From Hemerocallis citrina (Eukaryota; Streptophyta; Magnoliopsida; Asparagales; Asphodelaceae): DNA of 64,000 nt. This document shows, one piece after another, positions 24,105 to 34,950 of the stretch. Positions within the stretch are counted from its first letter, which is position 1; the number at the start of each line of letters is the position of its first letter. Location: assembly GCA_017893485.1 (NCBI GenBank), contig CM030362.1, positions 261,134,255-261,198,254 of the forward strand, written 5' to 3'. The notes beneath the pieces are model-generated. The model was not told where the DNA came from. It saw only the letters and a program-made list of their open reading frames with translations, and ran no database searches. The translations under genes and the position numbers were made by a program.

Positions 24105-24608
24105 CTAGTCGGTACTGCTGGCTCCCTCAGGCGGGTCCTGCCCGGTGATCAGTGCCAGCAACTGTGCAACCTGGACCTGAAGGTCTGCGCACCGGCGCTC
24201 CAGGCGCTCAAACTGTGCCCTGTAGGCACGGTTTTGGATGACCATACGGCGTTGCGCCCTGGCGTTGGCACTCCTCAGTCTTTCCACCTCCCTTGCGTGG
24301 TGGTAGTTGACGAACTCGCAGGAGTCCATCTTGGTCTCTAGGTGGACGTGCGACCAAGTCAGTGTGTTGATATCCTCGAAGACCTGCTGAAAGGCCTCCT
24401 CGACAGGGGTAAGCTGGGGAGGTGGCGGTACCGGAGCCTGACCTCCAAAAGCAAAAACCCCTGCTGTGGCAGCTGCGGGGGCTCCGTGGGGCAGTCCGGC
24501 CTCTACCGGTGGCTGCGCCTCCTCTAAGACAGGCTCGGTATCCGAGTCTATCTCGATCACCTCTCCCTGGCCCCACCCACTCCCCGTGGGAACTGATCTG
24601 TCCGTCAT
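24105..24608 (-). CDS. Sole ORF of element C: Pro/Ala-rich protein with coiled-coil C terminus
   Basis: An intact 167-residue frame starting at 24608 (MTDRSVPTGSG); an in-frame ATG at 24680 would add 24 residues rich in F, L and I. The N-terminal third has an acidic patch (EIDSDTEPVLEE), then an Ala/Pro-rich middle with PVPPPPQLTPVEEAF, then a charged, heptad-like end with RLRSANARAQRR and FERLERRCADLQVQVAQLL. There is no zinc knuckle, protease or RT motif. It lies between PBS and PPT, where A and D have ORF0 and gag. Its layout (acidic, proline-rich, coiled coil) recalls ORF0, though I cannot align the sequences convincingly. Being intact in a young element, it may be expressed. Function unknown. 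Confidence 0.65.
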   Translation of the reverse strand: MTDRSVPTGSGWGQGEVIEIDSDTEPVLEEAQPPVEAGLPHGAPAAATAGVFAFGGQAPVPPPPQLTPVEEAFQQVFEDINTLTWSHVHLETKMDSCEFVNYHHAREVERLRSANARAQRRMVIQNRAYRAQFERLERRCADLQVQVAQLLALITGQDPPEGASSTD

Positions 24609-24778
24609 CCTGCAAGGAGTGGATAAAGAAATTAGCATCGATATAGAAATATTATAAAACATAAGTTGAAAGAACAACAATATGAGTTATAATTATCTAC
24701 AACTAGCTAAAACCCCAACCTCCTACAGGCATCTAAGTTTAAATTTTTCCTACTGTGTTGGACTGTAAATTGAAGCTA

Positions 24779-24790
24779 GCTCTGATACCA
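24779..24790 (-). other. Primer binding site of element C
   Basis: Reverse complement TGGTATCAGAGC, three bases from the 5' LTR end at 24794. Confidence 0.92.
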
Positions 24791-24793
24791 CTC

Positions 24794-27700
24794 TGTAGCG
24801 CCCCGATTTCCGATACCGGGAAACCGTGACACGAGTCAAGACCTTTTCTTCAATTAGTCACAATACACAGAAAAACAGGAGAATTTAAAACTTTTTCATT
24901 CAATACACAAAGTGTTACAAGTCTGAATATTGTACAACTGTAATACCTTACAATAGAGTTACAATATTACCTTTACATTTCTAAGTATTGCAACCTTCAA
25001 CATCTTACATCAGAGTACTTCTCAACTAATGCACAATCAATACATATACTGCAGCGGAACTAAACATAACACTGACTCCTTGCTTTCCTTGCCTTGAGTC
25101 CTCCTGAATCTCGCCTTTGTACTTCGGCGATCCAGTACCTATGGAAGTGGGGACGTCAGTATTCACTGACGCTTAAAGGCTGATCATATAGCAGCGAATC
25201 TTCCAAACAATATACACAATATAGCAATGGTGTTGGTGTAGTTTAAGTGTACGTGAGTGCTATGACTAGACTCTAATGCAATATTTAAATAGAACTAGGA
25301 CACTTCCTATTCTAATGTCAGCAAGTCTCCGAAAGCAACATGCAGCCCATACTACATGCGACTCCATCTCAAGCTGTTTCTCCATATATAGGGATTTAAC
25401 TCGCGCGACACATTCTAATTGTACACAACCTGTTCCTGACAATACTCCATGACTCTGTGAGGTTGCAGAAGAGGTCAAGTCCCCTTATGCAGTCTGCTTA
25501 TGGTGTCTCCGTTTTCCACTACTACCCGGCAAGCCGGACCTCACTCGATCCCATTATATCGGGCATCATTCCAAAATCAAACCATAGAGTTTCGCAAGCG
25601 CAGGGCAGCGCGAAGCCTACCCTGTGGCACTCTCTGGGGTCTAGCAAGCGCAGGACTGCACCATGCATCCTGTGGCACCCCAGCCACGGTATTTCAGGAA
25701 TTAACAGCACGAGATACGCAACCCGTGTCCTCAACTTGTGAGACGGCACCGTACGTATCCCTTTGACGGGAAGGTACAACCCAGTACACCACCTATAATC
25801 TGCCTCAAGGGACGAGTTAGTGTAAGGGGCCCCCCACAACTGACCCCTCTCTCCCGGCAAAAGGGTTTAAGTAAAAGAATCCTTGTAAGTCACTATCCTA
25901 GTGATGTCCCTGACTCGAACAATCCTAGGGATAACAATATTAGAAACACAACATGCTAGGCCTTAAATTAGGCTTCGCAAGACACCTCTACTAGGCCGCT
26001 CAACCTAGATTTACCAGAATTCCTCAGGATCCGGTTCGTGGCTCATCGATCCAAGACTTGGCCGTGCGAATATACACGCATGCCGCTACCCTAGACTTGG
26101 ATTATGTCTATACTCCGGTCCTCGATTAACCTACCCTGGTTAAGATTCGACGGTACACAAGGAGTGACTCCTCAACAGTTCCTTAGGGTAGAAATCATAT
26201 GTCTTGACGGTCGATAGCCCTTAGGGTGGTAACATCACCCTAGGCGAGCACAACGAACCGTGTACTAGCCAACAAGCTATACACGAGTAACAACCACATA
26301 CGACCCAATTAAGCTACGTATGAAACAATAACTACCTACGAGCCAGGCGGGTCCCGTAGGAGATAATCGCGTACATACCGGCCAAATAAGCCGCGTATGA
26401 GATTGACAGCTACGCACGGGCCGGTCGGGCCGCGTACGAGACAACCACCTACATACGAGCCGACTAAGCTACGTATGAGACCCACAGCTACATACGGGCC
26501 AGTCGAGCCATGTACGAGCACAACCGTGTGCAAACAACCATACAGGTAATCAATCCTAGAAGCAACCAAACGTGCTTACTAACAAACTTAATCTTCTACT
26601 ATTAGAAGCAACAAAGGAATCAACTAGTAGTCTATGATCGGTATTGTACTAGGGAAGAACCGAAGGCGATAAAATGGCCTTTATCGGACTAACTATCCCT
26701 AGTGGTCTTCCCAATCCTTCTTACTTCAACCTATAGCGCCTTAAGTATGGCATACAATTACAAGCATTTTCCTACGACAATCTAATCGTATAACTCAACC
26801 ACCATGATACTCCTATGTATGAATGTGATTAATGCTTATGCTTACATCGAGCTCAAGCATGAAAATCACTTACGACCTAGACATGAAGTCTGCTATAGTC
26901 GATCGTAGGTTACAAATTGATCATGAAAACTTACTACTTATCCCGACTAATCCCCACAACCCAACTAGTATAAACAAGCTACATTCCAAGGCATAGTAGG
27001 TAGTTCTAACACTACTCCTACAACATTCTAAGCAAGTATTAAACTATAGCATGGTATAGAACACAACATAAAATCACTACAACTAACCATGGGTAGTCCC
27101 TTTACTTTAAGCATGAATATTATAGTATAGATGTCATTAACTTAACATGATCAATAATTAGCATGATACCTACTTACTTAGCATGAATCATGATCATCTA
27201 CTAACATAGCATGAACAAACATTTATCTAAGCATGGGTACCATGTAACATGAGTATTCAAATAACTTTGCATGGTATACGACTTACTCACAATCTAAACT
27301 AGTATGACCTACAACTTACTTACAATTAAGCTAGTATGGCATAGATCTTGCCTATAATTAAAAACTAGCATGGTATATCTCTTACCTACAATTAACTAGC
27401 ATGGTATACAACTCTTCTACCACTTATCTAGCATGAATCTTCATTAAGCATAAATAACTACTAAACATGGTAGGAAATTTCTAGGATGAATCCTACAACA
27501 TTCTAATCATAAATAAATTATTAAACATGATAGGAAACTTTAGGAATGAGTCTTACAAATTCTAAGCACAAATAAATTACTAACCATGATTGGAAACTCT
27601 AGATTGCATCCTACAACATTGTTAAGCATAAATGAGTGAATCTAAGCATGGTAGAAAACTCTAGAATTTGTCCTACATCATTCTAACATCATTAAGCATG

Positions 27701-30321
27701 GTAGGATGTTTTTAGAATCAATCCTACAACTAACTAGGCATGAAACATGGTAGGATATTTGAGAAGAAATCCTACAACCTTGTTAGACATAAAGCATGAT
27801 GGGATATGTTTTAGAAATAATCCCACAATTTTCTAAACATAAGCATGATAGAACTTCTTTAGAAAATATCCTACAACATTTTGAGTCTAAAAGCATGATA
27901 GGATATTTTTAGAACACATCCTACAACATTTTAAGTCTAAAACATGATAGGAATAGAATCCTACAACATTACCAAGCATGATAAGAAAAGAATCCTACAA
28001 CATTCTAAGCATGATAGGTAATTAAAGAAGCAATCCTACTAAGCATGAAAACATAGTAGGATACTTTTAGAAAAAGTCCTACAACATCCTAAACATAAAG
28101 CATGATGGGATAATTTTATAAAGCATCATACAACTAATTAAGCATAGAATCATGGTAGGATATTTTTAGCAAAAGTCCTACAACTAACTAAGCATGAATA
28201 TGGCTCCTAACATTTTTAGAAGAAATCCTACAACCTTAGTAGCATGAAAATGGCTTCTAACTATTTTTAGAAGTGGTCCTACAACATTGGTAGTAAGAAG
28301 ATGGCTTCTAAATATTTTTAGAAGTGGTCCTACAATATTGGTAGCATGAATATTGCCTCTAAATATTTTTAGAAGCAATCCTACAACATTTTACTACTAC
28401 TACTACTCCTATTTTAATCAAAACATAACACACAATTATCCACTACTACTACTACTACCTTCTTATCAAGAACACAACATATAACTTACTACTACTACCT
28501 CATTAAGAACACAACAAACAACATCTATAGTTACTTACTACTATATCATCACTACTTCATTCTCATCAAAATCACAACATACAACTTACTACTATTACTA
28601 CTACCTTATTAATCAACATACATGCTACTACTACTTCATTTTATTACATACTACTACTTATTATTTTAGCTTACTACTACTTAGTTGCTTACTAATCTTT
28701 ATTATTACTAGTGATAAGGAAAAGATCATTTTTATTTTATTTTACTTTACAAAAAGAAAAGATCTCTTTTTTTATATAGCTACACTAGTGATCAAAAATA
28801 AAAAGAAAAGATCTTTTTAATAGCTACAATTAGTGATTAAATAAAAAGAGAAGATCTTTTTAATTAACTACAACTAGTGATCAAAATAAAATGAAAGATC
28901 TTTTTAATTAGTTACAACTAGTGATCAAAGTAAAATAGAAGATCTTTTTAATTAACTACAACTAGTGATCAAAATAAAAAGAGAAGATCTTTTTAATTAA
29001 CTACAACTAGTGATCAAAATAAAAAGAAAGATCTTTTTAATTAGTTACAACTAGTGATCAAAATAAAAAGAAAGATCTTTTTAATTAACTACAACTAGTG
29101 ATCAAAATAAAAAGAGAAGATCTTTTTAATTAACTACAACTAGTGATCAAAATAAAAAGAAAGATCTTTTTATTAGAACATATGCCTTTTTATTAGTCCA
29201 AGTTCCATAAGGTCCTACAACTCACAATGGTTGTAAAAGAATTCTCATATGCTTATGTGTATTGAGTCCTACAACCAACAATGGTTGTATGTCCAACATT
29301 ATGCAATATGTGAGTCTTTTGGTCCAATAACATACAAACAACAACTACAATAATAAAGTTATGATCTTTATATGTTAGTAGTTACTACTACTACTTTTTT
29401 ACTTTTACTTCTTACTACATTCTCACACAACAATACACCCAACAAAACTCAAAGAAAACAAAACAAGAGGATGAGAAGAAGAAGTCAAACAACCACACAA
29501 ACAAACAAACAAACAATCAAACAAGAAGGCATGAAGAAACCCCCACCTTAACCTTTCTATTTGGAAGAACTAGCTTGCTAATCCTTCTCCTTCCCCTAGC
29601 TTTTTAGAACTCTTCTATTAACCTACAAAACAAAACTCTCAAGTTAATTTGTTCTCTCTTTCTTTTCCTTTCTTTCTTTCTTTCTTTCTTTTGTTTTTTC
29701 TAAAATGAGAGAAGGAGGTAAATGAGGGGGGATTTATAGAAGGAGATGGGAGTGGTAAGTGCACCAAATGGCACAAAATAACCCCAAAAGAAGGGCCGGC
29801 CATGCTTGTAGGGGGGGGGGGGGGGGGGGGGGAGGAGTATGGTGTAGGCTAGTGAGGTGGAAGGATAAGGGTTCTAGAAGGGTTTTAGTCCTTCTCTTAT
29901 GCATACAACTCTCTTTTAAACCTTCTAATCAAACCCTAATTCTCTAATTGAGTTGCCATGACAAGAGTAAGTATATTGTCCTAAAGTACATACTACATAC
30001 TAGGTATAATATACTATGTACCATACAATTGTATGTATGTGTACATGTATGTGTATACAAAAATCTTCTTATAAAATCATCATAAAATTTCCAAAAATAG
30101 TTTAATTTGAAAAATAATAGTAAAATAAATTTTATTATTACTTTGGAGAGTCGCGCTATCAATTTGATGCGCTTCGGGTGCGCACTGACCGATAGATGTG
30201 CGTAGGCACTGTTTGTGGGCAATCCGGCGAAAAATCACCAAAATAATCTAATTTTGGAATTAAAATAAAATAATAATAAAATAGTAATTTCTATGAGTTA
30301 ATATCCGTCCGGGATATTACA
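24794..30321 (-). repeat. Element C 5' LTR (5.5 kb)
   Basis: Near-identical to 18204-23729. Differences include scattered substitutions, a small rearrangement near 28035, and expansion of the G tract to 22 G (29811-29832). Confidence 0.93.
29811..29832. repeat. 22-G homopolymer in C 5' LTR
   Basis: Only 9 G in the partner LTR at 23221-23229. The tract sits close to the TATA box, in minus orientation upstream of it. It could be true slippage or an assembly artefact. Confidence 0.85.
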
Positions 30322-30326
30322 GTTCG
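30322..30326. other. Right 5-bp target site duplication of element C
   Basis: GTTCG directly after the LTR end at 30321, identical to 18199-18203. Confidence 0.9.
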
Positions 30327-30446
30327 AAACACCAGGATGGATCCCGGCAACGAACCCTCAGACGCTCTTGTTAATACCAGAAAAAGTAATAGGAAAGAGC
30401 TCAAGTGCACAAAGAGTGATCACCTGTGATAGTAGCCGGTGGGGGG

Positions 30447-30454
30447 TATTTATA
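30447..30454 (-). promoter_or_regulatory. Minus-strand TATA box of element B LTR
   Basis: TATAAATA followed by CCCCCC on the minus strand; the partner LTR has it at 42412-42419. It faces gag-pol transcription. Confidence 0.65.
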
Positions 30455-31418
30455 GTCGCCATGGAGATCTCTTTCGAGATAAGAGTGAATCCTTACTTCA
30501 CGGTGGAACTGGATAGGGGTGGTTATAACCACCTCCTCAAGATTAGGGCGAGCCAGGATCTCCTTCAATCCTGTTGAGCTGGCCACTAACGGGGAGATCC
30601 GTTCTCAACTGAACAGATCCGTTTATGGGTTAGCGGGCCTAGAAGGAGAGTCCCGGTTCACAATTCGGACCCATCTGTAGGTGAAATTACCATCTTGCCC
30701 CTGCGACTTTAAGATTCGTGCCCACTTTGAACGACTTCGATTTAACCCCATTTTTAGCCATATCACGAGCCCCCCACTCCCAAAGACTATGTGTTATGGC
30801 CTTTGGGGAGTAGTTTTGTTATTTGAATGGAATATATGGCTTTATCGGAGCCTTCAAAGGGTGTTTGAATCCCGTTTAAGGGGTGATCTTGCTTTTCTGA
30901 ACTAGTAATGTACCCAAGTCTGCTTTTAGGCCCTTCTGGATTTTTATGGATTTTACAAGATTTTTTGATTTTTTTTTCGGATTATTTATTTAATTTTGCA
31001 AAGAGACGTTTTATTTTTTGGGAGCATCGATTAACTATTCCCACCAACAATTATTTATCGAGGAGCTCAAAAATATTTCCCCGAATTTATAATTATTTTT
31101 TAGAATTTTTAATTAGTTTTCCTGAATTTTAAATTATTTTTTCCGATTTTTAAATAAATAATCTGAATTAATAATTAAAAAATAATTTTAATCACCTATT
31201 TATGACGTGGTCAAATCTGGATCGTCCATCAGCTAGGGGTGCGAAGATCTGGGTGATATGACATTCGTGAAGGAAGCGAACTTTGCCCGTTTGGAGGTCG
31301 GTGGCAACCGACCTCGGGGCGTTCGTTGAGGTCCAGGGGAACGACACGAGGCATGTGGGCCCCTGGCTATTCTCGCGCTCAAGCATCGATGACAAGAAAC
31401 TTCGGAAAGCTTTCCGAA

Positions 31419-32030
31419 GTCTGAGAGAGCGCCACGTGGCTTGTGGGACCCTGGGGCCGTTGACTAGTCAATGCATTTTCTTGCATTTCGACATCAGTGG
31501 CAATCGACTTCGGAATCTCTGTCGATGAATGAGAGAGCGCCATGTGGCTTGTGGGACCCTGGGACCATTGACCAGTCAACATATTTTCTTGCGTTTTGAC
31601 ATCAGTGACAATCGACTTCGGAACCTCTGTCGATGAATGAGAGAGCGCCACGTGGCCTGTGGGACCCTGGAGCCATTGACTAGTCAATGCATTTTCTTGC
31701 ATTTCGACATCGGTGGCAATCGACTTCGGAACCTCTGTCGATGAATGAGAGAGCGCCATGTGGCCTGTGGGACCCTGGGACCGTTGACCAGTCAACGCAT
31801 TTTCTTTCGTTTCGACATCGGTGGCAATCGACTTTGGAACCTCTATCGACGAATGAGAGAGCACCATGTGGCCTGTGGGACCCTAGGACCGTTGACCAGT
31901 CAACGCATTTTCTTGTATTTTGACATCGGTGGCAATCGACTTTGGAACCTCTGTCGACGAATGAGAGAGCGCCACGTGGCCTGTGGGACCCTGGGGCCGT
32001 TGACCAGTCAATGTATTTTCTTGCGTCTTT
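31419..32030. repeat. 108-bp tandem repeats with recurrent G-box in B LTR
   Basis: The word GAATGAGAGAGCGCC recurs at 31527, 31635, 31743, 31851 and 31959, exactly 108 bp apart, with a partial first copy. Units carry GCCACGTGGC or a one-base variant, a palindromic plant G-box. Since 108 is 36 codons, both strands show long open frames (31379-31867 minus; 31745-32080 plus) that are probably artefacts. Confidence 0.92.
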
Positions 32031-32102
32031 TCACTAAATGGGCCAGGCCTTTGTACCCTAGGGCCCTTTTGCCTCAGTAGGCATGCTACCAACCTTAGTC
32101 CC

Positions 32103-32109
32103 TATAAAT
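32103..32109 (+). promoter_or_regulatory. Plus-strand TATA box upstream of the antisense ORF of B
   Basis: TATAAAT about 150 bp before the antisense ORF start at 32260, followed by CTCCACCACCATTACTC. The equivalent site in the other LTR is TATAAG at 44382. Confidence 0.55.
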
Positions 32110-33180
32110 CTCCACCACCATTACTCTTGCTTTTAACTCAGGCGAGAATTTTACTCTGTGAGAGCTTCCGACGAGTTTTCACCGTCTTCCGGCGTGTTTT
32201 ACGACCATAGCTTTCAAATCTAGGTAATTCCATACTTAGTTTATTTTCACTTTTAGAAAATGTCTATCGACTCTTCGAAGAAGGAGACCTCCCCCCTTCT
32301 TGCCCCTGAGGCCTCCTCTAGTCAAGTCCCCCAAATCGACAAGGGCATGGCCATAGTAGGGCACACTTCGGTAGTCGTTGAGACGAGGATCTTGGAGGAT
32401 CGGAGGCTGGGGGAGTTCGGAAGAATGCCTGGGTTCCTGACAGGACTGCCGAGGGTTCGAGAGCTTTCGGGAGACCAGGCGGAGCGAATAATGTACGGGA
32501 TGGCTCAGAGCTTTGAGGAAAATGAGGCCAGGGAGATATCTGAAGCGGACGAGACGATCTCCATTCTTACCGAGGAGGACTTGGCAAAGATTAGGGTATG
32601 CTTTCAGATCCCACAGGAGTTCGACTTGATGCTCCCTAGGCCAGGGGTGAGGGCCAACTAGCCAATGCCTGTCGACATGTGCTTCTGGCCGGTCGACGGG
32701 TTCTTGGCGGGGGTTTGGCTCCCACTGCACCCCTTCATCGCCAAAGTGCTGAGGTGGTTCTGTGTCAGCCCCGTTCAGTACATGCCGAACGTGTGGAGGT
32801 TGATAAACGGGTTCATCCTCCACTGTCAGGCGGCAAGTCTTGAGCCGAGGCTGAGCATGCTCCGAACTGTGTACTAGATGATCAGCAGCACAAGGACGTC
32901 TATCGGTTCTATTTCGCTCCGAGGTTCGGGACGAAGTTGGTCAGCTGTCCGGACTCGATAAAGAATTGGAGAGATAAGTATTTCCTGATCTGAAGCCGAG
33001 GGCCATGAGGGATCCCCACAGCTTGGGTCGATTCGGTGCCAAAGAAGTTTAAGCAAAGCCCGACCCTCAGCACCGAGGAGGAAGCTATGGTTTGGACGTT
33101 GCTTGATCGCTCGAAGTTCGATTGGAACGACTTGACCAAAGAGGCACTCTTTCGGGGGGGGCTTAGCTCGATAAACCCTA

Positions 33181-33260
33181 GTACAGCTTTGTTTTTTTGT
33201 TTGTTTTTTGTGCTGTTGGAAAAGTAGGATTTTTTTTTTCTAACTCTTTCTCTCCTGCAG
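33181..33260 (+). other. Predicted intron 1 of B aORF
   Basis: GTACAG donor and CTCCTGCAG acceptor, 80 bp. Phase 1, joining an NP-K-S-M-D-F sequence. The same place and phase in E (63848-63755). Confidence 0.7.
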
Positions 33261-33714
33261 AATCAATGGACTTCGAGGACTTGGTGTCGCAGCGTAGGGC
33301 CCTGAGCAGCAAGGCACCGAAGAAGAGGAAGAGAGTTGCCTCGAAGACCACTTCGGAGATGGTACTGGCCCACCGCACCGTAGCGGAGCAGCTAAGGAGA
33401 CGGCCCCCTCGGCTCCGAAGCCTTCGACCGCAGCGGTCACTTCGGCTTCAAATGATATGGGAATCTTCCCGATATCGGTAGCCCTAGGGCTAGAGGCTCC
33501 GCCTTTGACTGCCGAAGCCGAGGTGTTCCTGACCGAGGAGCACAAGAAGATCTTTGTTCCGGACTGGCAGGTCCATAAGCTTGACAGGTTCTTGGGCGAT
33601 TCGACGGTGTGCATGCAGGCAGTTCGGCATCTTCCCATGCCGAAGGACGAAGCAGCGATGGAGGCTGGCATTGTGGGGGATAACGCCCTTGAAGTTGCTC
33701 GCTCAGCGATGTCG

Positions 33715-33798
33715 GTAAGTTTCGAAGTCCAAACTTTCTTTTGCTGAGCACTTAGTTTTCTATTTTTTCTAAAACAATCCAAGTCCCATACTCCACAG
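33715..33798 (+). other. Predicted intron 2 of B aORF
   Basis: GTAAGT donor and CTCCACAG acceptor, 84 bp, phase 0, before ITCHFVHLMK. The same place and phase in E (63305-63215). Confidence 0.75.
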
Positions 33799-34529
33799 AT
33801 CACGTGCCACTTCGTCCATTTGATGAAGAAGGTGGCCGAACAGGAAAAAGAATTGAGGCTCGAGGCGGATAGGGCTCGAGGTGAGAAGGCTTGGATCGCC
33901 AAGGAGCTCGAAAAGATGAAAGCGGAGGCCGAGTCAAAGAACTCGAGGTTGGTGACCTCGAATCCAAGGTTGCAAAGCTGGAGGCGGACAACACTATGCT
34001 CCTTAAGGCTGCTGAGGAGTCAACCAAGGACAAGGAGGACGTTGTAGCTATGGCAAAGCTGGAGGTGGCAAAGGAGGCCGAGGTGCAGGCCTTGGAGAAG
34101 GCAAAGGAGGCCGAGGAGTAGGCCTTGGATAAGGAGAAGGAGTACCTGATCATAAACATGGCAAAGGCATATGCTCGGGCCATAGACGAGGTAAAGGGGA
34201 AGTTTCCCAAAGTTGATTGCGCCGGGTGGCATCTCTTTCCGGACCCTGTCCCCGGCTTCGACGATGTCTCCGAAGGTGATGAAGAGGGCGAAGAAGAATA
34301 GAAGACCGAGGTGGTCGAAGTTGAAGAGGTTGAGGCCGAGGGGGAGGCTCCGTCGGAGGCCGAGCCCCTAGCCATCGTGGCCCCCAAGGAGGGTCCTTCA
34401 ACCAAGGTCGACCCCTGATCCGTCTTGCATCTTATTTCTCTCTCTTTGCTTTTTGTTTTTTGCTCATGTAATGCCGAACTGCGGACTAGCCACCACTTGT
34501 AATCTTGAAATTTTAATGAAAATTTTTGG

Positions 34530-34910
34530 ACAAGTGTTGAGGCTCAGCATTGAGTGAAAAAACATTTTTTTTGAACAATTGTTGGGACACTTTTTCGAAC
34601 AAGTGTCGGAGCTCGGCATTGCTTTGAAACTCACTCTTGAACATGCATTAAAACACTTTTTCGAATAAGTGTCGGAGTTCGGCATTGCTTTGAAACTTAC
34701 TCTTGGACAAGTGTTAAAACACTTTTCTGAACAAGTGTCGGAGTTCGACACTACTTTGAAACTCACTCTTGAACAATCGTTAAAACACTTTTTCATACAA
34801 GTGTCGGAGTTCGGCATTGCTTTGAAACTCACTCTTGAACAACCGTTAAAACACTTTTATGAACAAGTGTCAGAGTTCGGTATTGTTTTCGAGTTTTGTA
34901 GTGGTTGTGT
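34530..34910 (+). repeat. 66-bp tandem repeats downstream of B aORF
   Basis: GAACAAGTGTCGGAG recurs at 34597, 34663, 34729 and about 34795, 66 bp apart. The period is 22 codons, giving repetitive frames on both strands (34669-34914 plus, 34464-34832 minus). E lacks the array at the matching place, so it is specific to B. Confidence 0.88.
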
Positions 34911-34950
34911 TTGAACTCAGTAGTTTCACTTGGCCTTTTTAGATCGTCAA

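Larger units (their letters stand above)
18204..30321 (-). mobile_element. Element C: young non-autonomous element with giant LTRs and one small ORF
   Basis: Two LTRs of 5,526 bp (18204-23729) and 5,528 bp (24794-30321) flank only 1,064 bp. In element direction the interior has a PBS (24790-24779), one ORF (24608-24105), about 360 bp of noncoding sequence, and a PPT (23742-23733). A perfect GTTCG duplication flanks it. The LTRs differ at roughly 45 sites by eye plus a few indels. PBS and PPT match those of A and D, so Tekay-like elements could supply proteins in trans. LTR retrotransposons without gag-pol are known (LARD, TRIM), but an LTR five times longer than the interior is unusual. Confidence 0.92.
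30322..32180 (-). repeat. Element B 3' LTR, second segment
   Basis: Continues the LTR begun at 18069; parallels 42300-44490 (for example GGGGGGTATTTATAG, CATATCACGAGCCCCCCAC, and TTTATGACGTGG). The right limit is approximate because I could not identify a PPT. It ends with 108-bp repeats and a plus-strand TATA box. Open frames here are repeat-driven. Confidence 0.65.
32260..34417 (+). pseudogene. Antisense ORF (aORF) of element B, spliced, with gypsy-type putative transposase-like domain
   Basis: Start at 32260 (MSIDSSKKETS). The N-terminal part has a segment like the plant family called putative gypsy-type transposase (PF04195): GFLAGVWLPLHPFIAKVL and QYMPNVWRLINGFILHC near 32695-32825. Then VPKKFKQSP and NDLTKEALFRGGLSSINP, a basic KAPKKRKRVASK patch resembling a nuclear signal, a conserved FVPDWQVHKLDRFLGD to CMQAVRHLPMPKDEAA block, a coiled coil (33820-34120), and an acidic tail. 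Introns are inferred at 33181-33260 and 33715-33798; both join frames cleanly and match element E. A stop at 32659 and shifts after 32877 and within the coiled coil break it. Known in Tat elements; role unknown. Confidence 0.75.

Noticed and set aside
24208..24615. Overlapping minus-strand ORF in another frame of the C interior
   Set aside because: Arg/Gly-rich shadow frame of the 167-residue ORF, lacking any domain or plausible start advantage.
31379..32080. Long open frames on both strands with 36-residue repeats
   Set aside because: The 108-bp repeat is a multiple of three, which keeps frames open by itself; no domain and no sensible start context.
32224..32256. Possible 5' UTR intron just before the B aORF start
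   Set aside because: Borders resemble GT-AG but only 33 bp would be removed, too short for a plant intron.
33240..34405. Minus-strand ORFs of 220 and 201 residues opposite the B aORF
   Set aside because: Ser/Ala-rich mirror frames of the aORF; the real exons show homology to element E on the plus strand.
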